In this document: one piece after another, positions 9,102 to 18,507 of the stretch
How the letters are laid out: every line of letters begins with the position of its first letter
How positions within the stretch are numbered: position 1 is the first letter of the stretch
Program-made: the position numbers and the translations under genes
Assembly: GCA_018242215.1 (NCBI GenBank)
Contig: JAFECG010000010.1
Coordinates: 1 to 64,000 of the forward strand
Origin: Pseudomonadota bacterium
GTDB lineage: Bacteria; Pseudomonadota; Alphaproteobacteria; Rhizobiales; Hyphomicrobiaceae
DNA length: 64,000 nucleotides
Direction: 5' to 3'
Notes under the pieces: model-generated
What the model was told of the DNA's origin: nothing
The model's database searches: none
Seen by the model: only the letters and a program-made list of their open reading frames with translations

Positions 9102-10485
9102 GATAACGCGGCGGACGGCTTTTCGCCTGGCCGGACTCGTCGCCGGCATTATTACGCTGATCAATGTGCTGATTTTTGCGATTCTCTATTTCGTCATCAG
9201 CCAGCAACTCAGCTCTCATCTTAAAGCTCACATCAACGAAGTTCGCAAAACGCTCATCGATGTGCAAGGTGAGGAAAGCGACGGCTTTCAAGAACTTTCG
9301 GCGATGGTTGCGCGCCACGCGCTCGTGGCGCAGTCGGATGAGGACATCTATCTTCTGACCGATGAGGCCGGGAAATACATTTCCGGTAACGTGCATTCCT
9401 TGGAGCGCTTTAGTGGTTTTCGCGCGATCCCTTGGAAAGACCTAAAACTCGTCGGCCGATGGGCTTCGCCTCGCGCGAGCGATGCGGTTATCGGGACTTG
9501 GACGCCGGTCAAAGGCGGATTTCTTTTCGTCGGCGATGGCAATGGTGACATCAAGGATGCGCAACGGCTGCTGTTGACCGGTCTTTTATGGGGAATCTGC
9601 CTATCGATCGTTTGTGCGCTTATCGGGGGCTATCTGCTCGGAGTTAAAGCGCAAAGACGCGTCGCGGAAATGGAACGCGTGCTCGACGCTGTCGCATCGG
9701 GAGAGCTTCATCTGCGCGTCCCGAGGAATAGCCTCTCCGACGACATCGATCATGTCGCTGCGCTCATAAATGCCATGCTCGACAGATTGGAGCGACTGAT
9801 CGACAATCTCAAGCAGGTTTCGGTCGATGTCGCGCACGATCTTAGAACCCCAATCAGCCGGATGCGTCAGAAGCTCGAAACCGTTCGCTCGGGCCCCGAC
9901 AACTTGACCCTCTACAAAGACATCGTTGATGACTCTCTCGATGAAATCGACAACATCGCGGATACGTTCGATGCTCTGCTGCGCATTTCGGAGATCGAGA
10001 CGGGAGCACGCAAGATGAAATTCGTCGAAGTGGAGCTCAACAGCCTTCTTGCCAATCTCGGTGATGCGTTGGAGGCGGTTGCGGAAGAGCGGCAACATAC
10101 ACTGCGTCTTCCGAACGGTTGCGCTGACCGCGTGATGGTTCTCGGAGACCGTCGCCTGTTGAACCAGCTTTTTATCAATCTCATCGAAAACGCGATCGTG
10201 CACTGTCCGAACGGGACCGACATCGACGTTGAGTTGGGTGGCGATCTTCAAGGTCCGATCATTCGGGTCAAAGACACAGGTCCCGGAATCCCTCCTGAGG
10301 AGCGCGAAAAGGTTTTCAGGCGTCTTTACCGCCTGGAGAAAAGCCGAACGACGCGTGGAAGCGGGCTCGGCCTAAGTCTGGTCGCAGCCATCGCCGCTCT
10401 CCATGACGCGACCATAACGCTTGCCGACAATCATCCGGGTCTGGTTGCCGAGGTTCGGTTTTGTGGGGCTTCGACTTCAGACTAG
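9085..10485 (+). CDS. Membrane sensor histidine kinase (EnvZ/QseC type)
   Basis: This 466-residue kinase has a first transmembrane helix at about 14-36, a periplasmic domain of roughly 130 residues, a second helix at about 165-188, a HAMP domain, HisKA with VDVAHDLRTPISR (His251), and HATPase_c with NLIENAIVHC, DTGPGIPPEE and GSGLGLSLV. The start is a TTG at 9085 inside the regulator gene; no better in-frame start precedes the first membrane helix. The gene ends nine bases inside the convergent COG4705 gene. Its signal is not evident from the periplasmic sequence. Confidence 0.88.
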   Translation: MISRARITRRTAFRLAGLVAGIITLINVLIFAILYFVISQQLSSHLKAHINEVRKTLIDVQGEESDGFQELSAMVARHALVAQSDEDIYLLTDEAGKYISGNVHSLERFSGFRAIPWKDLKLVGRWASPRASDAVIGTWTPVKGGFLFVGDGNGDIKDAQRLLLTGLLWGICLSIVCALIGGYLLGVKAQRRVAEMERVLDAVASGELHLRVPRNSLSDDIDHVAALINAMLDRLERLIDNLKQVSVDVAHDLRTPISRMRQKLETVRSGPDNLTLYKDIVDDSLDEIDNIADTFDALLRISEIETGARKMKFVEVELNSLLANLGDALEAVAEERQHTLRLPNGCADRVMVLGDRRLLNQLFINLIENAIVHCPNGTDIDVELGGDLQGPIIRVKDTGPGIPPEEREKVFRRLYRLEKSRTTRGSGLGLSLVAAIAALHDATITLADNHPGLVAEVRFCGASTSD

Positions 10486-11256
10486 CTTGCGGTGTGCCTT
10501 GTCTGTCCAGCGTGTCGAGGCATAAAGAACCGCGAGGAGCAGCCCCAGTGTTACGATAGACGCGTATTCTCGCGGCAGGTTCAATCCTCCATCTGAGACC
10601 GGTTTCGTCAAAAAGTCACCGAACGTTGCTCCAAATGGACGAGTGTAGATGAAGGCAATCCAAAACAGAACCACGTCGTTGATACGCGTCAGAAAGTGCA
10701 GGATCGCAACGACGCCTATGATCGCCGCTGTTATCAGCGCTCCGTGGATGAAGCTCAAACGAGCATCATCGACAAGATAGTCGCCGAAGGCGGTTCCCAG
10801 ACTGTTCGAGAATAAGACCGCAGCCCAAAACATGACTTCGGCGTCACGGCGCGTGAGCGGATAGACCCGCAGATTTCCTTCTCGGCAATACCAGATGCCG
10901 AAAACAACAACCAATCCGGCAGACAAAATGAGGGAGCCGGCCGGATATCCAAGCTCCATTGAGCGGTCCATGAAATCGGAGATTTCCGTGCCGGCGGTCG
11001 TCGTCGCGATAATGGACATCCAGAACAGGAGAGGATGATACGTCTCGGCCGTGATCTGCGCCCAAAGCACCACGGTGAGAATTGAGAATGTGATCGCAAG
11101 CCCGACAAAATATCCGAGACCGAGGGTCATAGAGATGAAATCGCCTGCCGTTTCGCCAAGCGTGGTAGCCAGAATTTTCATGATCCAGAAAAAGATCGTG
11201 ACCGGGGCGACCTTGGAAAAAGCCGCTTCGACAGCGGTCGCGCGCCCATCGTTCAT
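10477..11256 (-). CDS. COG4705-type membrane protein with four internal repeats
   Basis: A 259-residue integral membrane protein of the uncharacterised COG4705 family, with about eight hydrophobic segments. A motif beginning FW and ending in a Gly/Thr-rich GD[FY] or SDF occurs four times, at about residues 23-41, 78-96, 143-161 and 198-216 (LGETAGDF, AGTEISDF, LGTAFGDY, FGATFGDF). This points to four tandem two-helix units, perhaps lining a pore or binding site with the acidic residues. GAGGAG lies upstream of its ATG. It shares a 26-base gap with the EamA gene upstream, so the two may be co-transcribed. The biochemical role is unknown. Confidence 0.7.
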   Translation of the reverse strand: MNDGRATAVEAAFSKVAPVTIFFWIMKILATTLGETAGDFISMTLGLGYFVGLAITFSILTVVLWAQITAETYHPLLFWMSIIATTTAGTEISDFMDRSMELGYPAGSLILSAGLVVVFGIWYCREGNLRVYPLTRRDAEVMFWAAVLFSNSLGTAFGDYLVDDARLSFIHGALITAAIIGVVAILHFLTRINDVVLFWIAFIYTRPFGATFGDFLTKPVSDGGLNLPREYASIVTLGLLLAVLYASTRWTDKAHRKLV

Positions 11257-11281
11257 CGGCGGTGGCTCCTCGGACTCCGCA

Positions 11282-11713
11282 TCAAGGCATCGCCACCATG
11301 ATGAGGCCGACTGAGGACACTGCTATGCCTAGCCAATTTAACGTGGAGAGCCGCTCTCCCAAGAGCGTTGCTCCAAGGAGCGCCACGAGAATGACGCTGA
11401 ACTTGTCTATTGGAGCGACTCTGGCGGCCTCACCGAGCTGTAAAGCTCGAAAATAGCAAACCCAGGATGCACCGGTCGCCAGACCTGAAAACAGCAGAAA
11501 GACGTAAGTCTTCGCGGAGATGCTGTTCAGCGGCGGCATGGCATGCCGTGCGGTCACGATGCCAGAAAGGATCAGCGCAATAATCACAGTGCGGACCAGT
11601 GTCGCCGCTGTAGCATCGATGCCCTGCACGCCAATTTTTGCGAAGATAGCTGTAAGGGCGGCGAACACCGCTGACAAAACAGCCCATACGAGCCATGGCG
11701 ATACATCCGACAT
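11282..11713 (-). CDS. Half-size EamA/DMT-family membrane protein
   Basis: A 143-residue protein with four to five predicted membrane helices, corresponding to one EamA domain (drug/metabolite transporter superfamily); full-length members have two. It contains FAALTAIFAKIGVQGID near the N-terminus and LGERLSTLNWLGI near the C-terminus, both typical of EamA repeats. Half-size forms are thought to work as dimers. The ATG at 11713 (MSDVSP) is preferred over one four codons upstream because a purine-rich stretch precedes it. The substrate cannot be inferred. Confidence 0.75.
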   Translation of the reverse strand: MSDVSPWLVWAVLSAVFAALTAIFAKIGVQGIDATAATLVRTVIIALILSGIVTARHAMPPLNSISAKTYVFLLFSGLATGASWVCYFRALQLGEAARVAPIDKFSVILVALLGATLLGERLSTLNWLGIAVSSVGLIMVAMP

Positions 11714-11756
11714 CAGGCGTCTCACTTTTTAGAACGTGTGCTCATTTTCGGATGGA

Positions 11757-12365
11757 TTACTCGGATTCTTCGCAACCCTCCATCATGCGAGATATTTGAG
11801 CCACGAAATGCTTTTCTAACGCAGCGAGTGCCATTTTGCGATCGCGATAAACGCGCCGATTTCTGAGAGAGAAGTTGGCGATCAGACCAAGGGTCGCCGT
11901 ATCAATTTCTTTTGGTGAACTGAGCCTTTTCATGATCGCCTGGAAAGAGCGTTCATCGAGATCTGGTCCGACGAGCTTGCCGGATATGTCTCTCGCGAGA
12001 TCGAGGTTTGCTCTCTTGAAACGCAGAGCGCTGAGATCTGGTGAGTGTGCTGGCGCCGAAATCTCATTAATGAATTTTGCCAAGTTTGAGCCCGGGCGCC
12101 CAGCGAACAGTTTTTGAAACGCGCGAACCGCTTTTGCCTGTTTCACTGCGCCTGCAGATCTGAAGCCTGACTCGATTGCTTCGAGACTGTCTTTTAGGCG
12201 AGGTGGATAGCCGTCCGATGGGCTCAAGCGTTTCAGCTTGGAAAAGACCGTCTCATCGCCGCCCTGCTCGATGAAGCCCGCAAAACCGTAGAGCTCGTGC
12301 GACCTATCGAAGTCCGCAAGCTCGGCGAATGCTCGAAGAGTCCGCGCGAAGTCTTTCGTGTGCAT
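11757..12365 (-). CDS. Hypothetical protein, 202 residues
   Basis: I do not recognise the family. The protein is soluble, rich in charged and helical sequence, lacks a signal peptide or membrane segment and has no obvious catalytic motif. ATG 12365 (MHTKDFARTLRAF) is preferred to an in-frame start 11 codons upstream, which begins with an unlikely segment. It sits just upstream of the EamA gene on the same strand with a gap of about 40 bases and could share its transcript. Coding potential is supported by length and composition only. Confidence 0.5.
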   Translation of the reverse strand: MHTKDFARTLRAFAELADFDRSHELYGFAGFIEQGGDETVFSKLKRLSPSDGYPPRLKDSLEAIESGFRSAGAVKQAKAVRAFQKLFAGRPGSNLAKFINEISAPAHSPDLSALRFKRANLDLARDISGKLVGPDLDERSFQAIMKRLSSPKEIDTATLGLIANFSLRNRRVYRDRKMALAALEKHFVAQISRMMEGCEESE

Positions 12366-12413
12366 GCGACTGTTTTGCCGTCCGCAGTGAATGAGCAAAA
12401 AGGCTCGCGTGCA

Positions 12414-12602
12414 TCAGCGGTGGCTTTGGGGCGGACCGATCACAATTTTGTAAAGCGAGTCCAATAACTCCTCTGCGACGGCGAACCGCCGCAATTGCAC
12501 CCGCTTATCCCGTTCGATTGCATCCACGCACCACCGATAGCTTCGGAATGCGACGAATACAGAACAGTATGAATGCCGACGCCATTCCGCCTCCGACGGC
12601 AA
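12414..12602 (-). CDS. Doubtful small protein
   Basis: A 62-codon open frame fills most of the gap between the hypothetical gene (minus strand) and the divergent glycosyltransferase. The C-terminal half (RRFAVAEELLDSLYKIVIG) looks protein-like and helical, but there is no good ribosome-binding site and no family I recognise. Apart from this the region holds only the presumed promoters of the flanking genes. Confidence 0.2.
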   Translation of the reverse strand: MPSEAEWRRHSYCSVFVAFRSYRWCVDAIERDKRVQLRRFAVAEELLDSLYKIVIGPPQSHR

Positions 12603-12656
12603 TCAATCCACCGCAACGATCAAGGCCTCTTATGTTGTCGGGTGGATAATCGAGCA

Positions 12657-14123
12657 ATGACGAATGACATCGTTGGTTCAGGCGCCCGTAAGAAATGGCG
12701 GCTATCGGATTTTCAAAAGTCTGCCAAACGTGTTTTCGGATTCTGGAACTCCGTCGCGGAAAGAGATTTTTCGCCTTTCCTGATCGTCGGTGTCTGGGCC
12801 CTTGTTTCCGTGCCGCCTGCGATATGGCACGGCTATCATTATGTCGAAGGACTAACCGTCACGATCGCTCAAAGCGCATTGGAGGACGGGAATTGGCTGA
12901 CGCCGCATCTCTACAATCTGCGCTGGATAGAGCGGCCGACGCTTTTATCTTGGATGATAGCAGTGATCAGCCTGCCGTTCGGGCATGTCAGTCCGCTCGT
13001 TGCGCGGCTTCCGATTATTCTCTCGCTTCTGGCTGGTGCGTTTCTCGTCTGGAACGCCCTGCGGCGCGTGGCAAGCGCGGGCGCGGCCCTATTCGGTGCT
13101 CTCGCGTTCTTGGCATCACCGATCGTGATCCGGTATTACGTGACGTCGGTTGCCGATCTGCCGCTCGCGGTGATATTATTTGCCGCTTTTCTTATGTGGT
13201 GGAAGTCGTATGTCGCCGGAAGCATTCGGCTCAGCCGCTGGATTGGTATTGGTTGTCTGCTGGCCGTAGCCGCGTTGCTGAAGGGACTTCAGCCCATTGC
13301 CTATTTCGGGCTTGGGATTCTCACATTTGCGGCGCTCACGTCGACATGGTGGCAAATACCGGGCCTTTTTCTAAGCAGCCTGATTGCGGCCGCTCCCACG
13401 GGGCTATGGTACGGTTATGTTTTCGTTCCGGGTGATCAAAGCGAATGGTTGCGCTATACGCGCCTCTCCGGCAACGAACTCGCCGATCTGCATCCTTTTT
13501 CCAATGCCGTCGATTTCTTCTTCGAGGTCTTGCCCGCAGCGGTCCCAGCTGTTTCACTTCTGCTCACTGGCGCCGGTTCCATCAGGAACAGCGTGCCTCG
13601 GCATTTCGTCCTGGCGTTGAGTTGCTACGCGCTCGCGTGCACGTTCGTCATTCTATTTTGGCCGACGCAAATCAATCCCCGCTATGTCTTGCCCATGGTG
13701 CCGCCGCTATGCGTGCTTGCGGGTATCGCTTATGATGCGTTGTCGGAACGCTGGCCCATGCTCGTTGCGGGGAGTATTTCCATCGTCATGGGGCTACTCG
13801 GGTACGCGGCGGTTCATTCGATTGCGGGCGGCCCGATCGAGCCGGTATACAATCGTTCGAAAATTGACGGTATGAAAATAATCGAGCTTGTCGGCAATGA
13901 GCCGGCTCCAGTCTATCGAACTTCCTGGACTGCAGGGCTAAACGAACTTGCGTACTTTCCTCACAGGGTCACGACTATCGATAAAAACGCCCTCGCCACC
14001 ATTCGGCGCCCCGCTTGGCTCGTAGTTCCCGCGTCTGACGCAAATGCGATCATCGGGCAACGCAACATCGATATCAGATCACGACTGGAGATGGACCGCG
14101 CGGTGCTGCTGCTGCTGAAGTAG
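12657..14123 (+). CDS. ArnT/GT39-like membrane glycosyltransferase
   Basis: A 488-residue multi-pass membrane protein of the PMT/ArnT-like (GT-C) fold, which transfers sugars from polyprenyl-phosphate donors at the periplasmic face. After the first helix, the first loop has YVEGLTVTIAQSALEDGNWL and then RWIERPTLLSWM, which align with the family pattern in which an acidic pair is followed by W..P and a [EK]PP segment. The usual Asp-Glu pair is reduced to a single Glu. About ten further helices follow. An in-frame ATG at 12573 would add 28 polar residues; 12657 (MTNDIVG) is preferred. Acceptor (lipid A, protein or glycan) is unknown. Confidence 0.75.
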   Translation: MTNDIVGSGARKKWRLSDFQKSAKRVFGFWNSVAERDFSPFLIVGVWALVSVPPAIWHGYHYVEGLTVTIAQSALEDGNWLTPHLYNLRWIERPTLLSWMIAVISLPFGHVSPLVARLPIILSLLAGAFLVWNALRRVASAGAALFGALAFLASPIVIRYYVTSVADLPLAVILFAAFLMWWKSYVAGSIRLSRWIGIGCLLAVAALLKGLQPIAYFGLGILTFAALTSTWWQIPGLFLSSLIAAAPTGLWYGYVFVPGDQSEWLRYTRLSGNELADLHPFSNAVDFFFEVLPAAVPAVSLLLTGAGSIRNSVPRHFVLALSCYALACTFVILFWPTQINPRYVLPMVPPLCVLAGIAYDALSERWPMLVAGSISIVMGLLGYAAVHSIAGGPIEPVYNRSKIDGMKIIELVGNEPAPVYRTSWTAGLNELAYFPHRVTTIDKNALATIRRPAWLVVPASDANAIIGQRNIDIRSRLEMDRAVLLLLK

Positions 14124-14196
14124 CTTGATCGCTTTTCTGTGCGAAGAGCGCAGCCTGCAGACGTCGCGCCTGCGGTTCTTCCATATCCGGGAGTGA

Positions 14197-16794
14197 TTAG
14201 AATCGGACTTTGATCCCTCCGTAGGCCGCGAGCGGCGTGGCCGGGACGATTGTGCGCGGATCGGTAAAGTCAATCGTACCCAGGGACGCTGCCGTCCCGT
14301 CTTCTGTATCGAAGTAATTGCCGAAGGTCGCGTAGCGATGGTCGAAGATGTTGTTCATGAGGGCATAGATCTGAATGTTGTTCGTCACGTCATAGGACGT
14401 ATGAAGATTGACGACGCCGTATCCTGCTAGAGGCGTGTTCTTATTTGCTTCGTCACCGAAGAATATCTGGTCTGAAGCCGCCGTAACATCGCCGCCGAAT
14501 TTCCATTTGTGTGTCAGCCAGTAGTCAAATCCGGCCTTGAATTTGTGCTGAGGGATGCCGGGCATCCGGTCGCCTGGATGTACAGTGGTAATGAAATCGT
14601 CGCCGGGTGATGGATTTAGAGGATTGTTCGGCGAGTTCACATCGAACGTACTCTGAAATCGAGCATCGGTGAAATTGTAGCTGGCGAACAGGTACCAACG
14701 GTCGTTGCGATAATCGATGCTCGCATCCAAGCCCTCGCGAAGGGTTTGGCCCGCATTCTGAAAATAGCTTCGGCCGTTGATCGACGATGCGACATTGATG
14801 ATGTCGTCGCTGTTCATGGCGTGGAAATAGCCGAGGGTCCAGTTGACCTTTTGATTGTCACCGAACGATTTGATTTCTCCCCGCAGACCGACTTCTGCGG
14901 TGCGCGACACAACTTGCTTGAGCGGCGGATCTCCGGTCAGAAAACTCTCTATGAGACATGGGTTATTGGGGTCGGCACAAGCGAGTTCAGCGGCAACCGG
15001 CGCGCGGTTCGCTTCGGAATAGCCGCTATAAAGTGTAAGGCCCGGGAAAAGTTGGTAGGTGCCTCCGGCCATGGGATTGAAGCGCTGATATGTGCTGTGG
15101 CCGTTGAGATCTGGCGCCGTTCCGGTGTTGTCCTGTAGGCGGATGTCAGCGTAGTTGAACCGGCCGCCGGCGGTTATCGAAAGACGATCTGTAAGGTCGA
15201 ACGTATCTGAGAAAAAGACGCCGTAGTAGGTGTTGTTTGTCGTGATGTCGACTGGCTCAATGTCAGAATTCTGAACAATCTGGCCATCTCCCGTAATGAC
15301 AAACTGTGGGCCGATGCTGCCGATCTCAGCGCTGGTTTGATAGCCCACACGGCCGTGGTCTATGCTTCCGCCCAATAGGAACTGATTGCCGTGTCCGAAC
15401 AGTTTGGCTTTTTGCACCCCTTGAAGAGAGCCACCAAAGCTTTCGGCCTCCTGCGACGTCCGATCGATCTCGCCGACATAGTTGTCCCCTCCCGGAGGGG
15501 TGAGGACCGGATTGCCGTGCTGATCGAGCAGAGGGTCGGTCGTCGTGCCATCGAGATTATCGAAGCAGAGGACATTTGGATCATCGGCGCAGGGCGCGGC
15601 ATCCGAACCGTTGGCATCGACGTGATGCTGGCGAAAGCTCCTATAGTAAGTCACGCCTGAAACGTTGAAGGTATTGGTGACATTTACGGACCCATTGAGA
15701 GAGCCCATTGCCATATCGTTTTGGGTGGTCTGCGGGTTCGTGTAAACAGCGCTATAGTTCTGATCGAGCAACTCAGTCGGTGATGCCGTGACGGCGCCGA
15801 CGAAATTGTCCGCGCCCGTGAAGTTCGCATGGAATTCGGCATCGTGGTTCTTGAAACCGATGTCGGCGAACATGCGCCGGATATCAGAGGGCGAAAACTG
15901 GCGCCATCCATCGTCATGGATGTCTTCAACGGCAACGTAGGCAGCGTAATTCCCCACCTGCTGACCAGCTTCAACCGCGCCTTGGACGCGACCGAACGAT
16001 CCCATGCGAAAATCGGTTTCGACACCTTGAAAGTTGAAGCCGTCCTTCATCGAAATGCTGATCGACCCGCCGAGCGCGTTGAGGCCGAACGCGGGATTAT
16101 TGGTCATGACAGTCATGTCGGCGATCGCGACCGTGGGCAGAAAATCCCAATTTACGATGTCGCCGAACGACTCGTTGATCCGGACGCCGTTCTCATAGAC
16201 GGCCAATCCTTGCGGAACACCATCGAGAGGCGACGATTCAAAACCGTGAAACTGCACGTTTGTTTGAAAATCGTTGCCCTGCAGATCATTGACGATCACG
16301 CCAGGAATTCGAGATTGCAGCACGTTCTGAACAGCCTCGGATCCGCTCCGCGTAACGTCCGAGGATGAAACGGTGCCCACCGAGCCGGGGACCTTGGCGA
16401 TCGGAATTTCACTGCCGCCGACCGGGGACATGTTGACGGTCGTGGATTCGGGAACCGATGAGCCCTTTTCTATAGGCGGAGTGGGCGGAGCTTTGGCGAC
16501 GGGCGGCGGCACTTTCTTGATCTTGGCCGCTTGGCGAACGTTCTTCCGAGGCGTGACTTTGGGTTGTTGTTGAATGATTTGTACGTCGGGAAGCTGTTGT
16601 GCATCCGTTGAAGGTGGCGTCGTAGCATTCGCCGGTGGCACAGGCGCCGGTTGAGGAGAAGATGGTTGCGCTGCGGTTGGAGGCTGCGCATTTGGAGCGG
16701 GAGTGCCGGTGTTCTTCTCTTGGGCCACGCCGTGGCCTGCGCAGGCAGCACAGCAGGCAGCAGCGATCGCGGCTACGCGATAAATTCTCAGCAT
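14197..16794 (-). CDS. TonB-dependent outer-membrane receptor
   Basis: This 865-residue protein has a signal peptide (about 1-25, ending GHGVAQ), then an unusually Pro/Gln/Ala-rich linker of about 90 residues. A plug domain follows at about 130-260 (NVLQSRIPGVIVNDLQGND, LGGSISISMKDGF), then a 22-strand-type beta-barrel ending in the terminal Phe typical of outer-membrane proteins. It imports a scarce ligand (siderophore, vitamin or metal complex) using TonB energy; the ligand is not identifiable from sequence, and no TonB/ExbBD or ABC genes are adjacent. In a methylotroph, metals or lanthanides are possible substrates, but this is speculation. Confidence 0.88.
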   Translation of the reverse strand: MLRIYRVAAIAAACCAACAGHGVAQEKNTGTPAPNAQPPTAAQPSSPQPAPVPPANATTPPSTDAQQLPDVQIIQQQPKVTPRKNVRQAAKIKKVPPPVAKAPPTPPIEKGSSVPESTTVNMSPVGGSEIPIAKVPGSVGTVSSSDVTRSGSEAVQNVLQSRIPGVIVNDLQGNDFQTNVQFHGFESSPLDGVPQGLAVYENGVRINESFGDIVNWDFLPTVAIADMTVMTNNPAFGLNALGGSISISMKDGFNFQGVETDFRMGSFGRVQGAVEAGQQVGNYAAYVAVEDIHDDGWRQFSPSDIRRMFADIGFKNHDAEFHANFTGADNFVGAVTASPTELLDQNYSAVYTNPQTTQNDMAMGSLNGSVNVTNTFNVSGVTYYRSFRQHHVDANGSDAAPCADDPNVLCFDNLDGTTTDPLLDQHGNPVLTPPGGDNYVGEIDRTSQEAESFGGSLQGVQKAKLFGHGNQFLLGGSIDHGRVGYQTSAEIGSIGPQFVITGDGQIVQNSDIEPVDITTNNTYYGVFFSDTFDLTDRLSITAGGRFNYADIRLQDNTGTAPDLNGHSTYQRFNPMAGGTYQLFPGLTLYSGYSEANRAPVAAELACADPNNPCLIESFLTGDPPLKQVVSRTAEVGLRGEIKSFGDNQKVNWTLGYFHAMNSDDIINVASSINGRSYFQNAGQTLREGLDASIDYRNDRWYLFASYNFTDARFQSTFDVNSPNNPLNPSPGDDFITTVHPGDRMPGIPQHKFKAGFDYWLTHKWKFGGDVTAASDQIFFGDEANKNTPLAGYGVVNLHTSYDVTNNIQIYALMNNIFDHRYATFGNYFDTEDGTAASLGTIDFTDPRTIVPATPLAAYGGIKVRF

Positions 16795-16829
16795 TCCCCC
16801 ATCCCCGGCCTAGGCGACCTATTGTGGCG

Positions 16830-16849
16830 GTCGGCTTATGACTGCCGAC
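16830..16849. repeat. Inverted repeat in the TonB receptor leader
   Basis: GTCGGC at 16830-16835 is mirrored by GCCGAC at 16844-16849, an exact six-base stem with an eight-base loop, about 35 bases upstream of the receptor ATG. It could be an operator or a leader hairpin. No Fur box or B12-box sequence is recognisable in this gap. Confidence 0.3.
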
Positions 16850-17029
16850 TCACCCCAATCGCAGGAAAAATTCTTTGCCTATCGCGGTCAAATGTTCCCG
16901 AAATCGATGTCGTCTTTGAGCTGACGTTGTGGTGTGCGAGCAACTATTATCCACCACGTCAGGCATGCATTCCCGATTTTTTAGGATTAATTCTGTTCCG
17001 GTATATTCGGAGACGAGGCGCCGCTGTGC

Positions 17030-18490
17030 TCAGCGTATCGAGACGCAAAAAGGGCGCGGGCCAAACTCTGCTTTCTCATCTTTGCTATGAAGAGAGGGCA
17101 GGGGTCCCGACTGCCGTGCCTCGATCCACAGATCGTCATGGCCAATGTTTTCCGGAAGACATAGTTCGGCAGAAATCTGGAGGTTCGATCCTGTGCCAAG
17201 GCGATCCCGGTATCTCAGTCTCGCGATGTGGCGGTGAGGCGTGTTGATCTCGAAGAGATAGCGCCGAGCCGGACAGGCGGCATCAATGCCGATCACAATC
17301 CTGATCTTTGTTATACCGTCTGCCACCACAAGCTGATGGCGCAGCCCCGCAGGCGAGGCGGCGACGTGGTTCTTATTCAGCATTCGACGCATTTTAATAT
17401 CGCGCCTTGGGATTGTGGCAGATGCCGTCGCGTTGGCCGCGCGGACCTCAGCACTCTGCTGAAGCTTAAAGATACGTCGTCCCAAGCCCGACAGGCACGA
17501 GTGTTTCTCCCGCGGGTAGGCGAGCAGAAGCGCTCTGAAATAAGCACTCGAATCTTTTCGCGCCTGTTCCCAGATCGGCGCGATGAGACGATCGGGAATC
17601 GCGACGTCGAGAACGTAGCGCAGATAGAAGAGTGCACTAGATACCTGAGCCGAAGCTGAAAGCGTGTCGGAGAGTTCGGCAAGTGGCGGCCAATCGATTT
17701 TTTCTTCTGCGACCAAACGAGCGCTGTCAATCAGCCAGTCGGAGTGATGACTTGCATCAAGTGCTCCGTGCGTAATTGCCGTAATCAGCCGGTCTGTTGG
17801 ACAGGGAACGAGTACGTCCGTATCGAGAAAGGGAACGCGAGTGCTTCTCTGCCAAAGGCCGCTCTCGGCTGGGCTGTCAGCCGACGTCGTGAAATAGGCT
17901 CGCGTGTGGAGATCGATGTCTCCGAATGGTCGCTTCAGAAAATTAATGCTGCGAAAGCGCGCGCCTTGCTCTTTGAGGAAGAGAAGGGATTCCCCACGAT
18001 CCGGAGACCATCCTTCCCGATCGAGAACGGAGAGGGCCGTCGACACATCGCGCGCGTGAATCAGAATATCGATGTCGTGTGCGATCCGCCCTTTGAGGTT
18101 CTGGAGATCGAGCGCCGCCGCCGCCATGCCCTTGAGCACGAGAATTTCAACCCCGGCCGATCGCAGCGCCCGCAGTGCCGGAGCGGCTATATTCAAGGAC
18201 AGCCGCGACCGCGTCCAGAACATGCGGACGATGCCATCGAGCCGGGCGCGATGGGGCGTCGAAAGGCGCGTCGCGGGAAAGCGGTTCGTCGCCGTCACGA
18301 GGAGGCGCTGCTCGGCGAATTCCACGTCATCAAGGTCCGTTCGCGATTGCCAATCGACAAACGATTCCGCCGCACGGCTCTCATCCCTGTGACCGGCGGC
18401 GATGAGAAGCGCATTGCGGTCTCCGCTCGGCCATGTCCACGAAAGATGTGGGAAGCGTCGTGTCGCAGAAAAATGCCGAGGTACGAACAT
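17030..18490 (-). CDS. NTP_transf_5-like nucleotidyltransferase family protein
   Basis: A 486-residue protein matching the uncharacterised nucleotidyltransferase family PF14907. The diagnostic segment is VEILVLKGMAAAALDL followed by GRIAHDIDILI, whose paired Asp residues would bind metal, then DVSTALSVLDREGW. The C-terminal 150 residues are variable and unrecognised. Family members cluster with PqqD-like and HprK-like genes in RiPP and capsule loci, as here. It is the last gene of the minus-strand cluster, 17 bases after the glycosyltransferase stop. The transferred nucleotide and acceptor are unknown. Confidence 0.78.
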   Translation of the reverse strand: MFVPRHFSATRRFPHLSWTWPSGDRNALLIAAGHRDESRAAESFVDWQSRTDLDDVEFAEQRLLVTATNRFPATRLSTPHRARLDGIVRMFWTRSRLSLNIAAPALRALRSAGVEILVLKGMAAAALDLQNLKGRIAHDIDILIHARDVSTALSVLDREGWSPDRGESLLFLKEQGARFRSINFLKRPFGDIDLHTRAYFTTSADSPAESGLWQRSTRVPFLDTDVLVPCPTDRLITAITHGALDASHHSDWLIDSARLVAEEKIDWPPLAELSDTLSASAQVSSALFYLRYVLDVAIPDRLIAPIWEQARKDSSAYFRALLLAYPREKHSCLSGLGRRIFKLQQSAEVRAANATASATIPRRDIKMRRMLNKNHVAASPAGLRHQLVVADGITKIRIVIGIDAACPARRYLFEINTPHRHIARLRYRDRLGTGSNLQISAELCLPENIGHDDLWIEARQSGPLPSLHSKDEKAEFGPRPFCVSIR

Positions 18491-18507
18491 GTCTGCGCCT
18501 GAGAGCC

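Noticed and set aside
16795-17029. Cobalamin riboswitch upstream of the TonB receptor
   Set aside because: No B12-box (GCCACTG) or conserved stem pattern is present on the relevant strand; only a short inverted repeat is seen.
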